64,000 bases of DNA from Leucobacter sp. cx-328 (GTDB lineage Bacteria; Actinomycetota; Actinomycetes; Actinomycetales; Microbacteriaceae). The stretch lies in the NCBI RefSeq assembly GCF_014530035.1, contig NZ_JACVMX010000001.1, positions 558,001-622,000 of the forward strand. The letters are read 5' to 3'. A program made the position numbers and the translations under genes. A model generated the notes under the pieces. That model was not told the DNA's origin. It did no database searches and worked only from the letters and a program-made list of their open reading frames with translations. Below, in pieces: positions 35,556 through 42,261 of the stretch (its first letter is position 1; each line of letters begins with the position of its first letter).

Positions 35556-36698
35556 TCGGCGTCGCTCGGGAAGCAGGGGAGCCGCGCTACGGGACAAATT
35601 GGCGGGTTCGGCGGCGCCGGCTTCTGCGTTCATTTCGGCGCGGATCGCGCGCACCGCATCGCGCCCGGCACGGTTCGCGCCAACCGTTGATTGGGATGAG
35701 CCGTAGCCAATGACGAACAGGTGTGGTTCATCGAGCGAGCGGCCATTGCCGACTCGAATCCCACCTTCGATTGTGCGTAGCTGGAGCGGCTTCAGATGTC
35801 GGAGTTCGGCGTGGAAGCCTGTCGCCCACAGGATGACGTCGGCCGGCTCAAGGGAGCCATCTGGCATTCGGACCCCGTGCGGCTCGATGCGCGTGAACAT
35901 CGGGTGCGCGTTGAGTACGCCGCGCTCTGCTGCCCGAAGCACCCAGGGCGCCTCAAACATGCCAGTTACTGAGGCGACACTGCGCGGGGGAAGCCCTGCG
36001 CGCGTGCGCTCTTCCACCTCGTCGAGTGACGCGAGAATCTGCTGCTGCGTGAAATGCGGTACCCATTCTGGCGGGGTGCGAGTCACCCAAAAAGTATCGG
36101 TGTACCGCGATACTTCTTCAAGTAGCTGGGTCGCCGAGATGCCGCCACCCACGATGACGACGCGGCGGCCAACGAACGCCTCGGGGGCGACGTAGGTCTG
36201 CACGTGTAGCTGCTCGCCCGCAAAGTCAGCGGCGCCTGGATAAAACGGAACGTAGGGTCTGGTCCACGTTCCCGTGGCATTGATGACGTACGCTGCGGAC
36301 CAGTCGCCTCGCGATGTCTCAATGATGAAGTGGGGTGCGGATCCGGCAGCGCCCCTGCGTACCGATTCCACTCGAACCGGCCGGTGAACGTCAAGATCGA
36401 AACGCTGCTCATATGCATCGAAGTATGCGGGAAGCACGGCGTTGCTCCGGGCCTGCGGGGGAGCGGGCGGGACGGGAAAGCCGGGCAGCTCGTAGATGTT
36501 GTTGACGGTCGACATCGTGAGCGATTCCCAGCGGTGTTGCCAGGCGCCACCCGGGGTCTCGTTTGCGTCGAGCACCGCAAAGCTGCGCTCATGAGTCTGC
36601 GCTCGGCTATCTGGGACAAAGCCGATGCGTTGCAAATGATAGGCGGCAGACAGGCCTGCCTGACCTGCGCCGATGACCAACACGTCAACGTGTGGCAT
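35553..36698 (-). CDS. Flavin-containing (group B-like) monooxygenase
   Basis: A 381-aa FAD/NAD(P)H-dependent oxidoreductase. The N-terminal FAD fold is VDVLVIGAGQAGLSAAYHLQRIGF. The middle NAD(P) fold is GRRVVIVGGGISATQLLEEVSRY. Between them is WQHRWESLTMSTVNNIYELPGFP. A C-terminal VILWATGFHAELRHL (the ATG motif of this family) is followed by PHLFVIGYGSSQSTVGANRAGRDAVRAI. This is the short YhhR/TrkA-like type of monooxygenase related to CzcO and Baeyer-Villiger enzymes. Start: ATG 36698, AGGGGG upstream. A hairpin upstream marks the end of the previous gene. The substrate is not inferable. Confidence 0.85.
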   Translation of the reverse strand: MPHVDVLVIGAGQAGLSAAYHLQRIGFVPDSRAQTHERSFAVLDANETPGGAWQHRWESLTMSTVNNIYELPGFPVPPAPPQARSNAVLPAYFDAYEQRFDLDVHRPVRVESVRRGAAGSAPHFIIETSRGDWSAAYVINATGTWTRPYVPFYPGAADFAGEQLHVQTYVAPEAFVGRRVVIVGGGISATQLLEEVSRYTDTFWVTRTPPEWVPHFTQQQILASLDEVEERTRAGLPPRSVASVTGMFEAPWVLRAAERGVLNAHPMFTRIEPHGVRMPDGSLEPADVILWATGFHAELRHLKPLQLRTIEGGIRVGNGRSLDEPHLFVIGYGSSQSTVGANRAGRDAVRAIRAEMNAEAGAAEPANLSRSAAPLLPERRR

Positions 36699-36722
36699 GT
36701 AAACCCCCTATGAATGTGAGAA

Positions 36723-36762
36723 CGCCCCCGCTTGATGATCTCAGAGATCACGGGCGGGGGCG
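36723..36762 (-). terminator. Terminator of the NADPH-FMN reductase gene
   Basis: Outer 9-bp stem CGCCCCCGC/GCGGGGGCG and an inner perfect palindrome TGATCTCAGAGATCA, ~42 bp past the stop of the minus-strand reductase gene. Confidence 0.6.
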
Positions 36763-36803
36763 CTCAAGTCCGAAATAAATTTCAGACGAGTCTTGGCTGC
36801 GAG

Positions 36804-37364
36804 TTAGGCAGCGCGGACCTGCTTCATAGCTGCGGTCCAAGCAACGAGCTGATCGAGCATGGGGTCAACCGAAGCTGCCTGCATCTCGGTCGGCTTGAAG
36901 GTCGAGAAGTTCTCGAAGTCGGTGAAGAGCGAGAACATGCCCTGCTTCTGGACGTGAGCGATCTGCATCTCCGAGAGGATGCCGCGAAGGTGCTCAACTG
37001 CGCGGACGCCGAATGCCGAGCCGTAGCCGACGATGCCAGCTGCCTTGTTTGCCCACTCCTGGTTGAGGAAGCTGATTGCGTTGGTGAGTGCAGCGGGAAC
37101 CGAGTGGTTGTACTCGCCGGTCACGAAGACGAAGCCGTCGAACTCAGCGATCTTTGCAGCGAAGGCCTTGGTGTGCTCCTGCGAGTACTGTGCGTACGCG
37201 GCGGGTGCAGCCTCATCGAGGAGGGGGAGGTTGAAGTCTGCGATGTCAACGAGCTCGTACTGAGCGTCGTTGCGGAGGTTTGCGCGCTCAACGAGCCACT
37301 CAGCAACGCCAGCGTTAACGCGGCCGGGGCGGGTGGAACCAGTGATGATGGCGATCTTGTTCAA
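36804..37364 (-). CDS. NADPH-dependent FMN reductase-like flavoprotein
   Basis: A ~186-aa flavodoxin-like oxidoreductase (PF03358). Motifs: NKIAIITGSTRPGRVNAGVAEWL (the GSTR phosphate-binding loop for FMN), DFNLPLLDEAAPAA, FVFVTGEYNHSVPAALTNAISFLNQEW (the P-E-Y-N-type flavin motif, here GEYNHS), and GYGSAFGVRAVEHLR. Enzymes of this group reduce FMN, quinones or azo dyes and often answer to oxidative or electrophile stress. I place the start at TTG 37364, which has AAAGGA 6 nt upstream; the ATG at 37370 directly abuts that ribosome site and cannot use it. Divergent from a MarR gene with a dyad between them. Confidence 0.85.
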   Translation of the reverse strand: MNKIAIITGSTRPGRVNAGVAEWLVERANLRNDAQYELVDIADFNLPLLDEAAPAAYAQYSQEHTKAFAAKIAEFDGFVFVTGEYNHSVPAALTNAISFLNQEWANKAAGIVGYGSAFGVRAVEHLRGILSEMQIAHVQKQGMFSLFTDFENFSTFKPTEMQAASVDPMLDQLVAWTAAMKQVRAA

Positions 37365-37470
37365 GAGCATTCCTTTTCAGTGAAGAAATCTGTACTCGAT
37401 GGCGAAGGGAACATCTGTAATGCGTAACGCCTATCGGAAATCGCGGTGACTGCGACAACAGAAACTATGT

Positions 37471-37495
37471 TTGCATGAAAATAGCTTTCGTGCAA
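37471..37495. promoter_or_regulatory. Putative MarR operator
   Basis: Arms TTGCATGAAA and TTTCGTGCAA (9 of 10 bases complementary) around a 5-nt spacer, in the A+T-rich gap between the divergent reductase and MarR genes. Confidence 0.6.
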
Positions 37496-37596
37496 GAGGT
37501 TTCTTTGTGAGATATTTCTGTGTATGATTTTTCGTAGATAATGAGTGACTGCCCGTGTGGGTGGCAATGGCTGAGTGGTTGAGGGAGTGACGTGCC

Positions 37597-38040
37597 GTGG
37601 TAGATGATGCGACCGCAGTTGAATTGTGGGGGCGCGTAATTCACGGTTTCCAGGCCACGAATCGTCGCTTGCATGCAGAGATGCGCTACGACTTCGATCT
37701 CAATGAAGCAGAAGCCGAGACGCTTCTTGAGCTTCATCGCCAGCCAGAACATCGTGCAAAGCTGAGCTTCTTAGCAAAGGGAGCGGGTTTCTCGACCGGT
37801 GGATTCACCAAAATCGCCGACAAGCTCTCAAACCGCGGCCTTGCGGTGCGCGTCGCCTGCGAGGAAGACCGCCGTGTCTCATATCTAGGCCTCACGGAAG
37901 GTGGGCTGGAAATGGCGTCGGCATTGACTGCGGCCGTCGCAAACGCCAATCGCCGCCACTTCATTGACGTGCTCGGAGAAGAGCAGGCGTGCCAGGTCGC
38001 AACGGCGATGACGTACTTGTACCGCGCAAACTCGGTGTAG
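37597..38040 (+). CDS. MarR-family transcriptional regulator
   Basis: A 147-aa winged-helix regulator. Conserved stretches are LHAEMRYDFDLNEAEAETLLELHR, then LAKGAGFSTGGFTKIADKLSNRGLAVRVACEEDRRVSYLGLTEGGLEMA, which forms the recognition helix and wing with the D-R-R-V motif. The GTG start has GAGGGA upstream. It is divergent from a flavin reductase with an operator-like dyad between the two, so it probably represses the reductase and itself and is released by a small redox-active or phenolic ligand (inference). Confidence 0.88.
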   Translation: MVDDATAVELWGRVIHGFQATNRRLHAEMRYDFDLNEAEAETLLELHRQPEHRAKLSFLAKGAGFSTGGFTKIADKLSNRGLAVRVACEEDRRVSYLGLTEGGLEMASALTAAVANANRRHFIDVLGEEQACQVATAMTYLYRANSV

Positions 38041-38429
38041 ATTTCTCGGTCGTTTTCGGCTTAACTCCTCGAGAATGGCCCGTTCTCTCGAGATTGGTGC
38101 CCATGCCAGTCGACGATAGCCCACGGTTCGCGGTGCTGCATCTGAGCTCGGATTCGAGTAGACAGTGGCAGTAACTCTGCCGAAGTGCCCCCAAATCTGC
38201 CTTTGTTGGCGGAATAAGGCCGCCCGCCCGCGAGGTTGGCCCTATGTGACCTTGACGAATCTTGTCCTGCGCTGGTGGGTGAAACTGGCGCAGAAGTGGC
38301 GATGCGGGGGAGTGAGCGCACAGTGAACCCCTCGAAAGGGGCTCGTTCTCCCGAAATAGGCAGTTGAGACCGCTGGCGCCATCTCGAGAGAAACTATCGA
38401 TCTCGAGAGGTTGACCCCGCAGGTAAAAC
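38041..38429. repeat. Noncoding stretch with three palindromic repeat units
   Basis: No gene is seen here. Units at 38061-38102 and 38324-38362 run forward and the one at 38375-38418 runs backward. Each has a TAAC.CC.CGA start and a TTCTCyCGArAT core, with TCTCGAGA palindromes. They match the pair near 10.6 kb. Between the units the sequence has no coding signal that I trust. Confidence 0.55.
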
Positions 38430-38465
38430 AAAACAACCCCTGACTCGAAAGTCGGGGGTTGTTTT
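38430..38465. terminator. Strong hairpin terminator
   Basis: A 16-bp stem beginning AAAACAACCCC with a CGAA tetraloop and one G-T pair, followed by TTTTC. It sits nearly 400 bp after the MarR gene and reads as a terminator on both strands. Confidence 0.75.
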
Positions 38466-38517
38466 CTCAGGGTCCCTGCGCAGACAGTCCTCAAACCCTA
38501 CCCCGAAGCTGAATTCG

Positions 38518-38913
38518 TTGATTTCTCGCTGGAAACGGGGGGCATGCCGGGTATGGCAGCGGGCCGATAGCACCCCGATTCAAGACGTGCGAGGGCCCTG
38601 CGTCAGGAGGATTGGAAAACCTCAAACCTTCCTCACCCCCGCTGAAGTAGACCGCCTGGTCGACGACTACCTCGCTGGTCTCAGCCTCGGATACTTGGCT
38701 CAAAAGTATCGTGTGCACCGCGCAACCGTTTCGAATCACATCACCCGAAACAACGTCGTGCGACGTCAGCACGGCCTCACAATCGAGGAAGCCGCAGAGG
38801 TAGTAAAACTGCACTGCGGTGGCATCTCGATGCGCGCGATCGCCCGCACACTTGGCATTGACCGAAAGCAGGTGCGCGTGTACCTCGTTACCTCTGGTGC
38901 GTTGGGAGATTAA
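38518..38913 (+). CDS. Small protein with two helix-turn-helix motifs
   Basis: A 131-aa ORF with a poorly supported start (TTG 38518). The N-terminal ~35 residues look unstructured. Residues ~40-80 read LTPAEVDRLVDDYLAGLSLGYLAQKYRVHRATVSNHI, a resolvase/Hin-type helix-turn-helix. Residues ~87-125 read LTIEEAAEVVKLHCGGISMRAIARTLGIDRKQVRVYL, a second one. This tandem arrangement occurs in the C-terminal DNA-binding part of small serine recombinases and in free-standing actinobacterial proteins. It may therefore be a remnant of a resolvase or a small DNA-binding protein in its own right. It lies at the edge of a zone of broken genes. Confidence 0.5.
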   Translation: MISRWKRGACRVWQRADSTPIQDVRGPCVRRIGKPQTFLTPAEVDRLVDDYLAGLSLGYLAQKYRVHRATVSNHITRNNVVRRQHGLTIEEAAEVVKLHCGGISMRAIARTLGIDRKQVRVYLVTSGALGD

Positions 38914-38937
38914 ATCAGATCACGAAGTTGTGTCCCC

Positions 38938-39550
38938 TAATTGTTTGCGAGTTGGATGAGCTTTTCGCGAGCTTGCTTCTCGATCTGACGCACACGTTCT
39001 CGCGTCACCCCGAGTTCTTCACCGATAGCGTCTAACGTCATAGGTTCTCGGGGCGCTTCCTTCGTAACATAGAATGGGAGTCCGTGTCGCTTTTGCAGGA
39101 CTTCTTCTTCGCGACTAGTCAGATTTCGAAGAACAACGTCAACACCAAGACGTAGGTCTTCGACAAGCAGAGCATGGTCTACTCCTTCGTCATGATCGTC
39201 GATGGTGGTGTCACCGAATGCGACTTCCTAGACGTGACCCGGCTCAAGGACCAAACTCTTCGATCGATGTTCAACGGTGGCTCATCTAGTTTTAGGAGTG
39301 CGGTCAGGTCACGTACCGTCATTTGCAGCTGATTCGCTACGAGTGCGAGCGCAGTGCTCTCATCAGCATGCGCTTCTGCATCCTTCTTGAGACTTTGCGC
39401 CTTCTTCAGCTCTTCGACGTTGTGAACTGGGATACGGATTGTGCGAGATGTATCTGCTGTTGCGCGCGTGATGGCTTGCTGCACCCACCACGTTGCGTAG
39501 GTGGAAAGCTTAAAACCCTTTCGGAAATCCCATTTCTGTATTGCACGTTC
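38938..39550 (-). pseudogene. Broken RNA polymerase sigma-70 factor (regions 2.3-4 remain)
   Basis: Read on the minus strand, the sequence from ~39550 gives [30 protein letters not shown] (region 2.3-2.4), then [19 protein letters not shown] (region 3). A frameshift around 39230-39280 follows, and the frame then continues as [13 protein letters not shown] and NLTSREEEVLQKRHGL, with the region-4 helix-turn-helix MTLDAIGEELGVTRERVRQI and ends QLANN-stop. The N-terminal half (regions 1.2-2.2) is missing; upstream of 39550 an unrelated open frame begins. The gene is thus both truncated and frameshifted, and is unlikely to give a working group 1/2-type sigma factor. Confidence 0.8.
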
Positions 39551-39863
39551 CGCTGCAAAGCTCACCGAGGCCGAGGCCGAGATGTTCTTCACCGTCATCG
39601 ACAACTGGGTTGCGTTCGCAGACCGCCTCCGAGAAGCACTCGACCAGCTCGATGCCGGTGGCGGGGTGCGCGGCTTCGATGACGAGCTCGACGCCATCGT
39701 TCTCAGTGAGCACGTGTTCGAGCCACTCGTCGTCGAGGGGGCCGAGCTCGGTGTTGAGCGTCTCGTATTCAAACCACCGGCGGATCCACTCCCAGTCGTC
39801 GCGCACCATTCGTCGTGCGACGGCGCCGCCAGCTGCGCCCTGTGAACCAAGCTGCTCTGCCAT
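39551..39863 (-). pseudogene. Gene fragment joined to the sigma remnant
   Basis: An open frame from ATG 39863 reads [20 protein letters not shown] and then [20 protein letters not shown] with [20 protein letters not shown]. It is a plausible acidic protein start, but I do not recognise the family. The frame runs into the sigma-factor remnant, where it loses sense and stops at 39510. It looks like the front part of a gene whose rear was lost in the same rearrangement that removed the front of the sigma gene. No convincing ribosome site is seen. Confidence 0.4.
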
Positions 39864-39902
39864 GCTCTGAATGTAGCACTGCCGGGCGCTGCGCGCGACG
39901 GT

Positions 39903-40397
39903 CTATGAATCCGCTGCAGCGAGCCAGCTCAGCACCTCGGCGGGGTGCCCTCCCGGATCCGAGATCTCGGTGAAGCGATGCACGATTGCCCCGGCTTCGA
40001 TTACCAGGGTGGCCCTGCGGTAGAGCCGTGCACCCTGGAACGAGAATGTCGCGAGCCCCAGTGGAGACGCGAGCGCGAGCGCTGAGTCGGAGAGGAGCGG
40101 GTATGGAAGATGCAGGCGCGCAGCGGCCTCGGCCTGACAGGCGCGATCTTGCGTCGATAGGCCGAGGAACGCCGTCTCCTGCGCAGCGAATTCGCTGGCC
40201 AGGTCTCGGAACGAGCAGGTCTCGGCCGTGCAGCCGCGCGCACCCGGGAGCATCTCCCATCCTGAATGCGCCCCCTCGGGTGGGCTGGTGCGCGGGTAGA
40301 CGAAGAGCACGCTCCTGCCAGGTAGTGCGCTGAGGTCGATCGCGTCGCCAACCGTAGAAGGGAATGCCCGTTGCGGGACCTTCGTCGTTGCACGCAT
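39903..40397 (-). CDS. Peroxiredoxin (AhpC/TSA/Bcp type)
   Basis: A ~164-aa thioredoxin-fold peroxidase. The redox region reads [37 protein letters not shown]. The peroxidatic motif P-x-x-x-T/S-x-x-C is modified here, and two Cys lie four residues apart in [11 protein letters not shown], as in atypical 2-Cys BCP-like proteins. The following [29 protein letters not shown] and [16 protein letters not shown] strands are typical. I use ATG 40397; the longer frame start at 40481 adds a sequence without homology. It lies intact between the sigma remnant and a broken methyltransferase. Confidence 0.72.
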   Translation of the reverse strand: MRATTKVPQRAFPSTVGDAIDLSALPGRSVLFVYPRTSPPEGAHSGWEMLPGARGCTAETCSFRDLASEFAAQETAFLGLSTQDRACQAEAAARLHLPYPLLSDSALALASPLGLATFSFQGARLYRRATLVIEAGAIVHRFTEISDPGGHPAEVLSWLAAADS

Positions 40398-40516
40398 TTG
40401 TACCGCAATAACGTCTCGCGGGCGAAAGCCGCGGTGCCTCGCAGCGTGCGCCCCATCGTATCGATAGCCCCTCGGACCCACGCTCCGGCCGAGGCAGTCT
40501 GCCAGTAGACTGGGTG

Positions 40517-41678
40517 ATGTCTTTCGTCGTGTCGCGCTCCGCGACTCGCGGCCCCCTCAGAGATCCGACCGGAAGACGGCGCCCGATCATGCAGCAGCAT
40601 CCCACCCGAACGGCAGTGACCTGGGAAGAGCGTTGGGGTGCAATCGCCGACGAAGTGGTTGAGCGCGAGCGAGTGGCCAGCACCGAAGCACGTCGTGTTG
40701 GTCGATGACAGACTCACCGCAGACAGGGCCATCGGGTTCGCCTCGCAGGGAACAGCGATGCTCTGGCAGAGCGATTTTCACGGTGCAAAGCAGATCTTGA
40801 GCGCCATCGGCCGTCGCCTCACGAGGCAGGGCACGAAGACTGGCAAGCGCGGCGCAGCTCCCGCGACCGCGGCGGAGCAGTTCTACCGGATCCGGCATAT
40901 GCGTGCCCAGCGCTCTCGGGTGCTCTCGCTGATCCTGATTCCCCTTGAGGTGCAGGGTGGCGTCGTGAGCATCCCGCTGCCGCGCGCGCCCGAGGTCGAT
41001 GCGGCTATCCGGTTCGCCTACGGGGATCTTGGCTTAGGCGGGCAGGAGCGCACAGTTGTCAGCCTTCAGTAACTCGTCGGCGTGCTGAGCGCGCATGAGT
41101 GGTATGTGAACGGGGTCGACGTGCCGAGCCTCGGAGTGAGGATCCACCCGCACTATGGCACGTTCATGCCGACGCGCCACGAGTACGTTGACCTCGTCGC
41201 TAGCGAGCCACTTCCGGCACACGATCTCGCCTTCGACATAGGCACCGGTACTGGCGTGCACTCGGCAGTGCTCGCGAAGCGGGGCATCAGACGCGTCATC
41301 GGCACCGACTTGCAAAGGCGGGCGGTTGACTGCGCGACTGAGAACTTCGAGCTTCTCGGCATCGCGGACGTCGCAGAGGCACGAATCTGCGACATGTTCC
41401 CCGACGGCAAAGCCTCGCTTATCGTCTGTAACCCGCCGTGGCTGCCGGGCAGCGCGGCCACCTCGTTCGACGCGGCGATCTACGATCCGGGAAGCCAGAT
41501 GCTGCTTGACGCGATTGCCCCCGCCGGACTCGAGGTGATCAGCCGTCTCGACACGACGCCGGCCCACTGCCGCGCGTCTGACGCCACGGACGTGCTGCAC
41601 GCGGCGCGCTCCCGCGAGGTGACCTCGCTGTGGCGGCTCCGCGTCGCGGCGACCGCCGCATCATCGGGGGCTTGCTGA
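40517..41678 (+). pseudogene. Class I SAM-dependent methyltransferase, degraded
   Basis: Three pieces in two frames. Piece 1 (from ATG 40517) reads TRTAVTWEERWGAIADEVVERERVAS and then ends. A frameshift near 40680 leads to piece 2 (KHVVLVDDRLTADRAIGFASQGTAMLWQSDF ... SRVLSLILIPLEV), which stops at a TAA (41070-41072). Piece 3 continues in the same frame: SAHEWYVNGVDVP, GVRIHPHYGTFMPTRHEYV, the SAM-binding FDIGTGTGVHSAVLAKRG, the catalytic-type VCNPPWLPG, and YDPGSQMLLDAIAPAGLEVI. A stretch seems to have been deleted between DPGSQMLL and DAIAPAGLE. The end ATDVLHAARSREVTSLWRLR is family-typical. The NPPW motif suggests an amino-methyl acceptor (HemK/N6-type). Confidence 0.75.
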
Positions 41679-41702
41679 CCGTCAGATAGCATTGTGTTGA
41701 GC

Positions 41703-42248
41703 ATGAACAAGGAAACGAGGGACATGTCGGAACCATCTCGCGAGGCAGCAGAGCAACCTGACCTCCTGCAGCAGGTACATCTGTCGACCGAGGAGGGGGT
41801 TTACGGCCTCATTCTCGTCGCGGGACTCATTGCGGTGGCAGGTTCGACGGGCCAAGGGCCAGTCCAGACGCTCGCGTTCATCGCGATTACTGTCGGCGTC
41901 TTCTGGGCGGCTCACGTCTACGCTGGAACAGTTGCTACTCACAGTGGCAACTCGGCTGCGCATGTGTCACTGAGGGCCGCATTCCGGCACTCCCTGACCC
42001 GCTCCCGCGGGCTTCTCACAGCGGTCATACCTCCTGCGATTCCGCTGGTACTCAGCGCGCTTGGCGTGTTTGAGGCGCGTACAGCGGATTGGCTCGCACT
42101 TTGGGCGATCGTTGGAGTGCTCGCGACCCTTGGCTACCTTGCTTACTCACGGAAGGGTGCGGCGCTTCATGTGCGCCTGATAGGTGCGGCGTCAACTGCG
42201 GCATTCGGGATCGTGATCATCCTGGCAAAGGCACTGTTGCACCACTAG
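41703..42248 (+). CDS. Small polytopic membrane protein
   Basis: About 181 aa with a ~30-residue polar N-terminus (KETRDMSEPSREAAEQPD) and four to five hydrophobic helices: GLILVAGLIAVAG, TLAFIAITVGVFWAAHVYAGTVA, LLTAVIPPAIPLVLSALGVF, WLALWAIVGVLATLGYLAYS and AFGIVIILAKALL. The polar loop THSGNSAAHVSLRAAFRHSLTRSRG lies between helices 2 and 3. No named family. The start could be 41703 or ATG 41724. The gene is convergent with the LAL regulator (13 bp between stops). Confidence 0.65.
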   Translation: MNKETRDMSEPSREAAEQPDLLQQVHLSTEEGVYGLILVAGLIAVAGSTGQGPVQTLAFIAITVGVFWAAHVYAGTVATHSGNSAAHVSLRAAFRHSLTRSRGLLTAVIPPAIPLVLSALGVFEARTADWLALWAIVGVLATLGYLAYSRKGAALHVRLIGAASTAAFGIVIILAKALLHH

Positions 42249-42261
42249 CCGCCAGAAGCGG

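Noticed and set aside
39501-39845. 114-codon plus-strand frame over the sigma/fragment junction
   Set aside because: Its composition looks protein-like, but the minus strand holds the sigma homology and a better start. Kept only as a possible alternative.
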